In this document: one piece after another, positions 16,539 to 24,134 of the stretch
How positions within the stretch are numbered: the stretch's first letter is position 1
Layout: every line of letters begins with the position of its first letter
Assembly: GCF_001981305.1 (NCBI RefSeq)
Contig: NZ_MSCW01000007.1
Coordinates: 372,001-436,000, forward strand
Direction of reading: 5' to 3'
Source of the DNA: Marinobacter lutaoensis
GTDB lineage: Bacteria; Pseudomonadota; Gammaproteobacteria; Pseudomonadales; Oleiphilaceae
DNA length: 64,000 nt
The notes under the pieces: model-generated
What the model saw: the letters and a program-made list of their open reading frames with translations, nothing else
What the model was told of the DNA's origin: nothing
Database searches by the model: none
Made by a program: the position numbers and the translations under genes

Positions 16539-16796
16539 ATGCACGTCTCTCTCACCCCCGAACTGGAAGCCCGAGTCAAGGCCAAGGTCGAGACCGGCCT
16601 CTACAACAACGCCAGCGAAGTGATTCGCGAGGCGCTGCGCTTTATGGAGACCCACGAGGACTGGATTCACGAGATCAAGCTCGCGCGTCTGCGTGAGCAA
16701 CTGCAGGCTGGCCTGGATCAGCTCGATCGCGGCGAAGGTGTGGCCATCCGGTCAAAAGGCGCTTTGGATGCGCTCTTTCAAGACATCCAGGGATAG
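16539..16796 (+). CDS. parD: Type II antitoxin, ParD family
   Basis: 85 residues. Seen: an N-terminal ribbon-helix-helix (MHVSLTPELEARVKAKVE then NNASEVIREALRFME) typical of ParD/CopG antitoxins, and a C-terminal helix that should wrap the toxin (LREQLQAGLDQLDRGEG). A GGAG lies upstream with normal spacing. It neutralises ParE, 12 bp downstream, and probably autoregulates the promoter at 16477. The cassette is oriented against the surrounding tail genes, which marks it as a later insertion in the gpW/gpV gap. Confidence 0.92.
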   Translation: MHVSLTPELEARVKAKVETGLYNNASEVIREALRFMETHEDWIHEIKLARLREQLQAGLDQLDRGEGVAIRSKGALDALFQDIQG

Positions 16797-16808
16797 GCTC
16801 GACACTGC

Positions 16809-17108
16809 ATGATGGCCTATACCCTGGTTATATCCCCCGTTGCTCGCGATGACTTAAAACAGATCTACCAATACGGAGCCCTCAACTGGGGAATATCGCG
16901 GGCAACCAGTTACCTTGAGCATATCAAGGAACAGCTGTGGCACTTAACTGAACACCCGGAAATGGGCGTAATGCGCGACGAGCTACTGCCCGCCATGCGC
17001 AGTCTTTCCGTTGACAGCCATGTGGTTTTCTACCGCTTGCAGGAGCTTCAGGTGCAAATTGTTCGGGTCTTGCATGCCAGGCAGGATCCCCAACTGCACA
17101 TCAAGTAA
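16809..17108 (+). CDS. parE: Type II toxin, ParE/RelE superfamily
   Basis: 99 residues. Seen: YTLVISPVARDDLKQIYQYG, ISRATSYLEHIKEQLWHL, PEMGVMRDELLPAMRSL and VVFYRLQELQVQIVRVLHAR, the whole ParE fold in order. Known ParE toxins poison DNA gyrase. A start at either of two adjacent ATGs is possible. It is 12 bp downstream of ParD, so co-transcribed. In this position it could maintain the prophage or act as abortive protection. Confidence 0.92.
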   Translation: MMAYTLVISPVARDDLKQIYQYGALNWGISRATSYLEHIKEQLWHLTEHPEMGVMRDELLPAMRSLSVDSHVVFYRLQELQVQIVRVLHARQDPQLHIK

Positions 17109-17131
17109 TTTCAATTGACTAGGAGGGAGTT

Positions 17132-17320
17132 GTGGATTCGACAAGAGAACACAGCCGGCCTCACAAGTCGCCTCAATCAATCAGCGAAGAACCTCAGGCA
17201 ATCAAGCTCACTGCCGAGGACTCAGCAACCTTTCTTGAAAGGCTGTGCTCCCCCGTTCACTTCAACGATAAGTTGATCGCGGCTTTCAAAGAACATGATC
17301 AACGCGTCACCAGCAAATAG
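17132..17320 (+). CDS. Small protein resembling the toxin-binding tail of TacA/DUF1778 antitoxins
   Basis: 62 residues from a GTG with a strong AGGAGGG Shine-Dalgarno sequence, 23 bp after ParE on the same strand. Seen: a polar N-terminus and then LTAEDSATFLERLCSPVHFN and KLIAAFKEHDQRV, which resembles the C-terminal part of DUF1778 antitoxins (the segment that wraps GNAT toxins). The ribbon-helix-helix DNA-binding half is absent, and no GNAT toxin is adjacent. It could be a free-standing antitoxin module, an anti-toxin against an incoming element, or a remnant. Its intact ribosome binding site argues that it is translated. Confidence 0.5.
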   Translation: MDSTREHSRPHKSPQSISEEPQAIKLTAEDSATFLERLCSPVHFNDKLIAAFKEHDQRVTSK

Positions 17321-17328
17321 GTCATCAC

Positions 17329-17910
17329 CTACTGCGTTTGATCAGGTGTACCGGTTGAACTCGGCCCTGAAACCACGCCTGGATGGCTATGACCGTTGTA
17401 GATCTCCCGGTCGGCCTGCATCGAGCGGGTGTGGTCGGTGAGGTCACCGGAGGCGCGGATATGGCCTTCCACCTCGACGTCGCCGACGATGCGCACACCG
17501 CCCGGCGAGATCAGCTGGGTGGTCGCCCCGGGCGGCAGCACCGCCTTGAGGGCATGGGCCTTGCGGTCGTATTCAATGACGGCACCGTCGCCGTAGACGA
17601 CCCGGTGAACATGGGCCGCATGCCCCGGAGCCGGGTACGCCTGCTGATGCAGCGAGCCCAGCACCACTCCCTGGGCCAGATCGCCGCTGGGCGACAGCAC
17701 GAGTACCTGCTCGCCGATCTCCACCGGCCACCAGCAGTTGTCCCCGCCGGCCCGCGACGTCATCACGGGCAGCCAGGCGGTCTCCAGTTCACCGATCCGG
17801 ATCCGCAGGCGCGGGATGTCGCCGGCGTAATCCGCAGCGATGACGCGCCCCAGCCGGATCAGATTGGCCAGCCGCCGGTGCAATTCGGTGACTTCAAACG
17901 TCAGGGTCAT
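17329..17910 (-). CDS. Phage baseplate spike protein V (P2 gpV-like)
   Basis: 193 residues; P2 gpV is 211. Seen: an OB-fold N-terminal half (RVIAADYAGDIPRLRIRIGE, WWPVEIGEQVLVLSPSGDLA, QGVVLGSLHQQAYP) and a beta-helix C-terminus (GGVRIVGDVEVEGHIRASGD) ending in NGHSHPG, where histidines can coordinate the iron of the membrane-piercing tip. It trimerises below the hub. The ParDE cassette separates it from gpW, which normally follows directly. Confidence 0.92.
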   Translation of the reverse strand: MTLTFEVTELHRRLANLIRLGRVIAADYAGDIPRLRIRIGELETAWLPVMTSRAGGDNCWWPVEIGEQVLVLSPSGDLAQGVVLGSLHQQAYPAPGHAAHVHRVVYGDGAVIEYDRKAHALKAVLPPGATTQLISPGGVRIVGDVEVEGHIRASGDLTDHTRSMQADREIYNGHSHPGVVSGPSSTGTPDQTQ

Positions 17911-18400
17911 CGCCTGTCAGCTCCAGTTGATCTCCGGCTTCGCCGTTCCAGCCGAGGATGACGGTGTCTGGAACGATGCCCTCGCCCGCCCAGACGCTGT
18001 CGCCCACGCGCAGGGTATGGGTCCATTCCACCAGCCAGATGCGGTGCCCCTGGTACTCCGGGCTGAAATGATCGGGGGCTGCCTGTTTGAGGTTGGCACG
18101 CCCGACATTGAGCGCCGGCCAGGCGTGATCGTAGAGCCAGAGCATCACGCCCTGTACCAGGCTCCAGAGCACGGTCTCGGGCTGCCGGTCCGAGACCAGG
18201 ACTCGCGCCTCCCAGTGCGTGATCAGGGCCAGTTCGCCGGTCCCCGGATCCCGGGCCGGCTCCAGCTCTGCCAGATCCAAAAAGATGGCCGGCAGGCGCA
18301 CCTCGTCCCGGCGCTTGGGAAAGGGGCTGCAGTGCCGAACGCCGGCGATCTGCGCCAGCCCCTCCAGCAGGGTTTGATGCAGCAGGGTCAATCGGTCCAT
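17894..18400 (-). CDS. Phage neck/tail completion protein (putative)
   Basis: 168 residues, overlapping gpV by 17 bp and sharing start/stop bases with the upstream gene (TGATG). Seen: LLHQTLLEGLAQIAGVRH, EVRLPAIFLDLAELEPARDP, and a beta-rich end with LVEWTHTLRVGDSVW. Position between the gpZ-like gene and gpV corresponds to the tail completion slot (gpR/gpU-type terminators) of related prophages. I recognise no specific domain, so function is inferred from order. Confidence 0.6.
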   Translation of the reverse strand: MDRLTLLHQTLLEGLAQIAGVRHCSPFPKRRDEVRLPAIFLDLAELEPARDPGTGELALITHWEARVLVSDRQPETVLWSLVQGVMLWLYDHAWPALNVGRANLKQAAPDHFSPEYQGHRIWLVEWTHTLRVGDSVWAGEGIVPDTVILGWNGEAGDQLELTGDDPDV

Positions 18401-18933
18401 CAGGCGACCCTAGACAAGTAACGCAGCTCGCGCTGGAATAGGGTTTCGAAGTGGCGCAAGGCCGGCCCATCGGAAAGATCCTCCATGACGTTGGCCATGC
18501 GCCCGGTGACCACCAACTGCACCTCCTGAATGGGCAGCCGCGCCTTGCCGCGGCGCCGAAACACGCCCTGGTGTCCATTCGGCATGTCGGCCAGGAAGGC
18601 GTGATCCCAGTGGCGGCGACCCACCTGCACCCCTCTTGCCGTTTGCCGTGGGGTGCCCAGGGCCGCGGCCTTGATCACGCCGGCCGTCTTCGCCAGGGCC
18701 ACTCCGGCCTCGGGTCGGCTGTTGCGCGCCCGCAGCAGCACCAAGCCCGGGCGCACCGCACCCACCTTGACGTCCAGCGAACGGGCGGTATCCCGCGTCA
18801 CTTGCGTACGCAGCCAGCGCGCCGTCTTGTTCAACGCCCGCACCGCCGCCTTGCGGGTCTGGTCCTCGCTGGCGGCCAGCGCCTGGGGCCACTGGGACAG
18901 CGGCGGCTTGGGGGTAATTTGCAGTGCCAACAT
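18400..18933 (-). CDS. Minor tail/neck protein, lambda gpZ-like
   Basis: 177 residues. Seen: TRKAAVRALNKTARWLRTQ, an Arg- and Ala-rich helical N-terminus, and later GRMANVMEDLSDGPALRHFE. This matches the prophage minor tail Z family (lambda gpZ, 192 residues), which helps join head and tail. It lies in the head-tail switch zone between lambda-like head genes upstream and P2-like tail genes downstream. Confidence 0.7.
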   Translation of the reverse strand: MLALQITPKPPLSQWPQALAASEDQTRKAAVRALNKTARWLRTQVTRDTARSLDVKVGAVRPGLVLLRARNSRPEAGVALAKTAGVIKAAALGTPRQTARGVQVGRRHWDHAFLADMPNGHQGVFRRRGKARLPIQEVQLVVTGRMANVMEDLSDGPALRHFETLFQRELRYLSRVA

Positions 18934-18947
18934 GGTTCACTCCGTTG

Positions 18948-19271
18948 TCACTCTCGTTCCACCGGCAAGGCTGGTGCGATCCACACCAGCTGGTGCAAAT
19001 CCAGCCGCGGCTCGGCTTCGAGCCGGTAGACCCGGCCCTCGAGCTGGATCTCATCGCCCCGGTGGGGCTGCGGCACTTCCGAGACACGGAACTCCAGCTC
19101 GGCATCCTCGCCGTGCACTCGCCCCTCACCCAGCTCGAACAACTGCTCCGGGCGCCGGGCGATCACCCGGATGGTCATCGCCGCCTGCGTTGCTGGGATA
19201 TAGGTGGCCTCCCGGCCCAGGTGCCGGAACTGACTGTCAATGGCGCGGGCGAAACGCGCCCGGCTATTCAT
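18948..19271 (-). CDS. Head-tail joining protein (lambda FII-like)
   Basis: 107 residues. Seen: FARAIDSQFRHLGREATYIP and a beta-rich remainder with RGDEIQLEGRVYRLEAEPRLD, resembling Phage_attach/lambda gpFII proteins that form the adaptor to which tails bind. It overlaps the upstream gene by eight bases and is followed by the gpZ-like gene as in lambda (FI, FII, Z). Confidence 0.7.
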   Translation of the reverse strand: MNSRARFARAIDSQFRHLGREATYIPATQAAMTIRVIARRPEQLFELGEGRVHGEDAELEFRVSEVPQPHRGDEIQLEGRVYRLEAEPRLDLHQLVWIAPALPVERE

Positions 19272-19605
19272 CGTCTGCTGTGTCGGCGGCGAGGCGCTGG
19301 TAGGTCGCCCAGGCCTGGTCGCGATCGGCAGCGGTGATGTCCCGCCCCAGCACCGCTTCGATGGCCTTCACGTTGGGTTTGCCGTCCTTGCCGAAGGACT
19401 CGGAATCGAGATCGGCGATGGCGTCCACGATGGCATCGATCAGCTCGGCGGTGTCGATGGCGACGGGCTCACCCGGTCGCGCGAAGCCACGGTCGATCAG
19501 GCGCCGGGCTTCGTCCTCGGGAACATCCACCGGCTCGCCGGGCAGCACCGTGGCGGCCTGCTCCGCGCGTCCGACGCGCAGGGCAATGAGGGGAATGATC
19601 TGCAT
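19264..19605 (-). CDS. Head-associated protein with Mu-type N-terminal domain
   Basis: 113 residues. Seen: LIALRVGRAEQAATVLPGEP and EDEARRLIDRGFARP, a fold found in small head-region proteins of Mu-like and lambda-like phages, then an acidic helical C-terminus (ELIDAIVDAIADLDSE). Position directly after the capsid gene corresponds to lambda FI, which aids DNA packaging. Role inferred from position. Confidence 0.55.
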   Translation of the reverse strand: MQIIPLIALRVGRAEQAATVLPGEPVDVPEDEARRLIDRGFARPGEPVAIDTAELIDAIVDAIADLDSESFGKDGKPNVKAIEAVLGRDITAADRDQAWATYQRLAADTADDE

Positions 19606-19614
19606 ACCGGCCTC

Positions 19615-20649
19615 CTATCGAACGGTCGCGCAGAAGGATGCATTGGGACGGTAGGGCACGATCAACGGCGCCGATTGCATCAGCAGCCAGCGCACCGCCG
19701 GGTCCTCCTCCAGCCAGGATTTGGCGAAGTAGCGGTTGGCCTTGTAACGGGCCTTCTCGTCCTGGATCACGCCGTAGCACCGGGTGCCTTCCAGCATGGA
19801 CTGGCTGGCCATCAGCACCGTGTAGTCCGGCAGCAGGTTCCGGGGCTGGCCGTCATCGTCCACGTAGAGGTCGTTGTAGACCCAGAAATCGAAGTCGCCG
19901 ATGGAGCCCACGTAGCGGGCCTTCTCATTGCCCTGGCCGCGTACCATGGGGTCGACGCTGAGGGTAATGCCGGTGCCTCGGCGGATATCCAGCAGGCGCT
20001 CCACCTTGTCCTTGTTCTTGAACAGGCGCCAGGCCTTGGGATCCATCACCACGGTGCGGGCCGCCACCCCGGACTTGCTCTGGATCAGCGCCGCCCAGTC
20101 CTCGATGTCGTCGAGCACGTTGGTGGCCGGCAGGTCCCAGGTGTTGCCCTCGCTGAGAGCCAGGGTCAGGGCCGGGTCGCGCTGGAAGTCCACCACCACG
20201 GTCGGGTAGTTCTCGCCGGAGACGGTGACCCTGCCAGTGCGCAACGCCTCGCTGGCCATCACCTCCTCGCGCCGGGTGAGGTTTTCCAGCTGGTTGACCA
20301 GCGCCTTGTTCAGCGCCGCCTCGCGCCGGTACTGGGGCGACAGGGCGCCGCCGATCTTCTCGCCCACCAGGCGCTTGAGGGGCGCATTGGGATCGAAGCG
20401 GCGTTTGTCCTTCACGTAGGCCGGTTTGAAGCTCTTGGTCTCGAAGCCCTCCTCGTCGACCACCTTGCCCGCCACCAGCGGCGAGACGAACGGCGCCAGG
20501 CGCGGACGCGACTTGTCGATATCGAAGTGGATCTCCTCGGAGTCCTCGGTCTGCACCGAGCCGAAGAAGGTGTCCAGCAGGAAGGAGGCGGATCGCTCCA
20601 GGTGTTCCACGGTCCGGTTCAGGACGTGCGTCGAAAAGATATCAATCAT
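19615..20649 (-). CDS. Major capsid protein (lambda gpE family)
   Basis: 344 residues; lambda gpE is 341. Seen: DIFSTHVLNRTVEHLERSAS at the start, FFGSVQTEDSEEIHFDIDK, and DKVERLLDIRRGTGITLS, all characteristic of the Phage_cap_E family with an HK97 fold. It makes the hexamers and pentamers of the head shell. The decoration protein and the protease/scaffold gene directly upstream complete the module. Confidence 0.94.
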   Translation of the reverse strand: MIDIFSTHVLNRTVEHLERSASFLLDTFFGSVQTEDSEEIHFDIDKSRPRLAPFVSPLVAGKVVDEEGFETKSFKPAYVKDKRRFDPNAPLKRLVGEKIGGALSPQYRREAALNKALVNQLENLTRREEVMASEALRTGRVTVSGENYPTVVVDFQRDPALTLALSEGNTWDLPATNVLDDIEDWAALIQSKSGVAARTVVMDPKAWRLFKNKDKVERLLDIRRGTGITLSVDPMVRGQGNEKARYVGSIGDFDFWVYNDLYVDDDGQPRNLLPDYTVLMASQSMLEGTRCYGVIQDEKARYKANRYFAKSWLEEDPAVRWLLMQSAPLIVPYRPNASFCATVR

Positions 20650-20661
20650 GGTGCTCGCTCC

Positions 20662-21048
20662 TTACACCGGTTGGTTTTTGCGCAGGAACAGACTGCGGTC
20701 ACGGAAGGCCTCCCGGACGCTGTCCAGCGTGTGGCCGGTGCCCAGGGACAGGGCCAGTTCGTTGAACTCACCGGTGAAATAGACGACGGCCTGCCGGTCG
20801 CCGGCGGTGGTGTCCACCGCCTCCGCCAGAATCGCATCCGGCGTCTGGGAGCCGTCCTCGGCCTCGAGGGTGCTGATGCGGTAGCGGCCATTGGCCGAGA
20901 TCCGCCCCAGCACGGCGCCGACCGGCAGGGCGACGCCACCGGTGATAGTGACCAGCCGGCTCACCCTGGGGTACTCGCCGGCGATCAGGTTGTCGGGCCG
21001 CGTGGCGCCCTGATCGGTGAACCCTGCAGCAATGCCTGGAATCGTCAC
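20662..21048 (-). CDS. Head decoration protein (lambda gpD family)
   Basis: 128 residues; lambda gpD is 110. Seen: RPDNLIAGEYPRVSRLVTIT, GGVALPVGAVLGRISANGRY and the later VVYFTGEFNELALSL, which match the HDPD/gpD trimeric cementing protein. It binds the expanded capsid at three-fold positions. Located between protease and capsid genes as in lambda (C, Nu3, D, E). Confidence 0.92.
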   Translation of the reverse strand: MTIPGIAAGFTDQGATRPDNLIAGEYPRVSRLVTITGGVALPVGAVLGRISANGRYRISTLEAEDGSQTPDAILAEAVDTTAGDRQAVVYFTGEFNELALSLGTGHTLDSVREAFRDRSLFLRKNQPV

Positions 21049-21058
21049 GTCTTACCTC

Positions 21059-21424
21059 CTATCGATAGGCTGCGAGGCGCTTGGCAACGTCTTCCAGCGC
21101 GTCCTCTTCGTCATCACCATCCGGCTCGATCGCCGGGTTGCCCATGGCGGCCATCACCTGCTCGAAACCGCTCGTGGCGGTCGGTGTCTCTGGGGCCTGA
21201 GCCGCCTGCACCGGAGCCGCCTCCAGCGCGGCCACCGCCATCTCGGCGGGCATGTCGGTGGCAAAGGCCAAGTGCCGGGCCAGTTGCTCACGCCCCTGGG
21301 CCGACTCGGCACCGACGATGGCGCCGATGCGTTCGCGCTCCTGGGCGCGCCCCTGATCCACCCCCTGGGCGATCAGCGCGGCCACCAGCTGCGGGTGCTC
21401 CGCCTGCAGTGTTTCCAAATCCAT
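21059..21424 (-). CDS. Internal start for a scaffold protein (lambda Nu3-like)
   Basis: Inside the protease gene, an in-frame ATG at 21424 (MDLETLQAEHPQLV) has GAGGAAAC at good distance upstream and would yield a 121-residue protein identical to the protease C-terminus. This is how lambda makes Nu3 from within C. Seen: start context and helical, acidic composition. Inferred: independent translation. Confidence 0.65.
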   Translation of the reverse strand: MDLETLQAEHPQLVAALIAQGVDQGRAQERERIGAIVGAESAQGREQLARHLAFATDMPAEMAVAALEAAPVQAAQAPETPTATSGFEQVMAAMGNPAIEPDGDDEEDALEDVAKRLAAYR

Positions 21425-22306
21425 GACGGTTTCCTCGTGTTGCAAAGTCGATGTGTGGGGTTGTCGGGACGGCCCGGGTGACGGGTTGCCCGCGGGTTTG
21501 CTGTCCGGGATGTCGGCGATGGTTTTCTCGAGCGACCCGGTGCGGTCGGCCAGGCCGTTCTGAACCGCCTTGCGGCCCACCAGCACGTCGCCCGCACCGA
21601 AATCCTTCACCACCTTGGTCGGGTCGACGCCGCGGTTACGCGCGACGGTGTCGATGAACACCTGAGCCATGGCGTCGATGCGGGCCTGCAGTCGCAGCCG
21701 TCCCTCGTCCGACTGGGGATCCAGCCGTTTCAGCGGGCTTTGCGAGGAGACGATCTCCACCCGATCCGAGGCCGCCTCGCCACCCCGGTACACCGCCACA
21801 ACGCCGATCGATCCGAGCGAGGAGGTTTCCGACACCACGATCTGGTCGCAGGCGGAGGCGATCCAGTAGGCGCCGGAGGCGGCGTCGCCCGAGGCATAGG
21901 CGAGAATGGGCTTGATGCCGCGGGCCTCGTAGATCATGTTGGCGAACTCGGCGCAGCCGTTGACCTCGCCACCCGGGGAGTCGATGTCCAGCACGATGCC
22001 GCGGATGTCTGGGTTGTCCAGCGCCGCGGTGAAGTCTTTGGCGAGGATCTCGTAGCTGGAGGCGCCGCTGATCGCCGTGAACAGATTGGCGTAGCGGAAC
22101 AGCGGCCCCACCACCGGGATCACGGCCACGCCATCGCGCTCCTCGGTGACCTGGGTATTGATCAGGTTGCGGCCCCGGCGTGCCGAGAGCGCCTGGGGCA
22201 GCTCGTGTTCACGGGCGGCGATCGTCAGGATGGTGCTCAGGGCCGATTCGGTGATGGCCCAGGGCTCACCGGCGGCGTGGTTCCAGAATCTCATCGTCTC
22301 GTTCAT
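21059..22306 (-). CDS. Prohead protease/scaffold, S49 ClpP-like (lambda gpC-like)
   Basis: 415 residues from the ATG at 22306; a second ATG at 22294 is also possible. Lambda gpC is 439. Seen: VAVIPVVGPLFRYANLFTA, IRGIVLDIDSPGGEVNGCAE, then the nucleophile in SGDAASGAYW (Ser about 144) and GSIGVVAVYRGG; the Lys near 192 is the likely general base of the S49 family. The last 120 residues are acidic and helical and form the scaffold part. It overlaps the portal gene. It trims the prohead during maturation and is then degraded. Confidence 0.92.
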   Translation of the reverse strand: MNETMRFWNHAAGEPWAITESALSTILTIAAREHELPQALSARRGRNLINTQVTEERDGVAVIPVVGPLFRYANLFTAISGASSYEILAKDFTAALDNPDIRGIVLDIDSPGGEVNGCAEFANMIYEARGIKPILAYASGDAASGAYWIASACDQIVVSETSSLGSIGVVAVYRGGEAASDRVEIVSSQSPLKRLDPQSDEGRLRLQARIDAMAQVFIDTVARNRGVDPTKVVKDFGAGDVLVGRKAVQNGLADRTGSLEKTIADIPDSKPAGNPSPGPSRQPHTSTLQHEETVMDLETLQAEHPQLVAALIAQGVDQGRAQERERIGAIVGAESAQGREQLARHLAFATDMPAEMAVAALEAAPVQAAQAPETPTATSGFEQVMAAMGNPAIEPDGDDEEDALEDVAKRLAAYR

Positions 22307-23879
22307 CCTCGTCGGCGGTGGGCGGCGGCGCTTCTCCCAGGACCAGGCCCAGCTCGCGCAGCTTGTCCTGCTCGCGGGCGCGCTGCTCCAGGACTTCCTC
22401 CCAGTCGAGGCCCTGGGCCGCACACTCGTCCTCGAGCGTGGACAAACCGATCTCCATGCGCAGCTTCGACGCCTGCGCCTCCTTGACCGGGTCGATCCAG
22501 CCGCGCCCGGGGCCGATCCATTTGCAGCGTGTCCACAGCGCCTTGTTCTGATAGAAGCCGGGGGCTTCGATCAGCCCCTTATTGATCGCCTCCTCCAGCC
22601 AGAGCTCGTACACCGGCCTGGCCCAGTAGGTCGCCAGCCACAGCCGGCGCCCGGTGAAGAAGCGCCAGGCCTCCATCAGGGCGGCGCGGGCCGAGGCGTA
22701 GTTGGTCTTGGAGAAGTCCTTCATCAGCAGCTCGAACGGCAGGTTAAGGCCGGTGCCGATGTGGCGCAGGACGTTCTCGACGAAACTCGCATAAGCCGCG
22801 TTGGGGCGGCTCGGGGTGAAGGGCGCCACCTTGTCGCCCGGGAAGACCGGGATGACGGCGCCGCCCTGCAGCTTGACCTGCCATTCGTTGCGCGCGGCGA
22901 TGTAGTCCTCGGTGGAGCCGCCAAACATCTCGCTGATGGCTTCCCCGTCCAGGGGCGTTTCGATGAAGGCGGCGATCATGGCGTTGACCACCGCCGCCTG
23001 CAGTGCCGAGCGCTCGTAGTGATCGAGCATCTTGAACAGCGGCATGATGCTGCTCAGGATGGGCTTACCACGGCTCTGGCCGGTGCGTTCCTTGTCGTGC
23101 ACATGGATCACCCGCAGGCGACCGAAGGCCGTGCGCACCGGGATGCGTTGCCACTGCGCGCCGGTCTCCGTCGTCCCCATCAGCCGGTCACCGGGATGGG
23201 TCCTGCGGATCCAGTAGGCCAGCGGCGCGCCGTAGGCATCGGTTTCGATGCCGCCGCGCAATCTGCGGTCATCGAGGCGGTTCGCCGGGGTGGCCAGGCG
23301 GTCCGGCTCGACCAGCTGAAGCGTGGTGGCGAAGCGGGTGTGGCGCTTGGGCAGCCACAGCGGCAGTGCCAACGCCTCACCGTTGACCAGGCCAGAGCGG
23401 AATACCTGCGCCGTCAGCCCGGCGAAAGTGAGGCTGCGGGCGGCGTCGCACTCGGTGGTCTCGGCCCAGCTGCGCCACAGTGCCTCGGTGCGGCGCGACC
23501 AGTCATCGGCCCAATCCTTGTCCCGCCCCAGGGCCTTGTAGTCCGGCAGTGCCGAGAGCCGCAGCCCGCCGCCGACCACGTTGTCCACCAACGTCTGGAT
23601 GGCGCCGGCGGCGACGCCGTGGTTGCGCACCAGGTCCCGCGAGCGGGCGACCAGGGTCGGCAACTCGCCGATGAGGTCCGCGTCCGGCGAGCCCACGGGC
23701 GGCAACCAGCTGGCCAGTTCCCGGGCCGTCAGCGAGGCGGCGCGATGGGCGGTGTCCTGAGCCATGGGTGACGCACAGGGACGTGCTAATGCCGCGGGAG
23801 CCATGGATGGCGGGAGCGGCCTGCCATCCGGCCCCAGTATTTGCGGCCGCACTGCAGTGCTGGACTGAATAGGGCTCAC
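22266..23879 (-). CDS. Portal protein (lambda gpB family)
   Basis: 537 residues; lambda gpB is 533. Seen: TARELASWLPPVGSPDADL, RSRDLVRNHGVAAGAIQTLV then DNVVGGGLRLSA, VEPDRLATP, and IHVHDKERTGQSRGKPIL, all diagnostic of the lambda portal family. The dodecamer sits at the packaging vertex, where terminase docks. The C-terminus is acidic and Arg-tailed and overlaps the protease start. Confidence 0.94.
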   Translation of the reverse strand: MSPIQSSTAVRPQILGPDGRPLPPSMAPAALARPCASPMAQDTAHRAASLTARELASWLPPVGSPDADLIGELPTLVARSRDLVRNHGVAAGAIQTLVDNVVGGGLRLSALPDYKALGRDKDWADDWSRRTEALWRSWAETTECDAARSLTFAGLTAQVFRSGLVNGEALALPLWLPKRHTRFATTLQLVEPDRLATPANRLDDRRLRGGIETDAYGAPLAYWIRRTHPGDRLMGTTETGAQWQRIPVRTAFGRLRVIHVHDKERTGQSRGKPILSSIMPLFKMLDHYERSALQAAVVNAMIAAFIETPLDGEAISEMFGGSTEDYIAARNEWQVKLQGGAVIPVFPGDKVAPFTPSRPNAAYASFVENVLRHIGTGLNLPFELLMKDFSKTNYASARAALMEAWRFFTGRRLWLATYWARPVYELWLEEAINKGLIEAPGFYQNKALWTRCKWIGPGRGWIDPVKEAQASKLRMEIGLSTLEDECAAQGLDWEEVLEQRAREQDKLRELGLVLGEAPPPTADEDERDDEILEPRRR

Positions 23880-23897
23880 CTCTTGTGTACCTCGGGT

Positions 23898-24125
23898 TCA
23901 GAATTTCATGAGCAGCGGGCCTCGGCGCGGCTTGCCCTCGCGCGTGGCGATCTCGGCTTTGAGCCGGGCGATATAGGCTTCGAGGGCGCCCCGGTCGGTC
24001 TGGGCGTAGGTGGTGGCGCCATAGCCGCCCACCGACACCGTGACCTCCCGCTCGCCGATCATCAGGCGATGGAGGGCACCCTCCGCCTCCAGCAGCCGCT
24101 GGCGCAGAGTGGTCGTCTCGGTCAT
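23898..24125 (-). CDS. Head-tail joining protein W (lambda gpW family)
   Basis: 75 residues; lambda gpW is 68. Seen: LRQRLLEAEGALHRLMIGER, VTVSVGGYGATTYAQTD and ALEAYIARLKAEI, the whole small alpha/beta fold. It plugs the portal after packaging and forms the tail adaptor. It sits between terminase and portal, as in lambda. Confidence 0.93.
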   Translation of the reverse strand: MTETTTLRQRLLEAEGALHRLMIGEREVTVSVGGYGATTYAQTDRGALEAYIARLKAEIATREGKPRRGPLLMKF

Positions 24126-24134
24126 GGCGAATCC

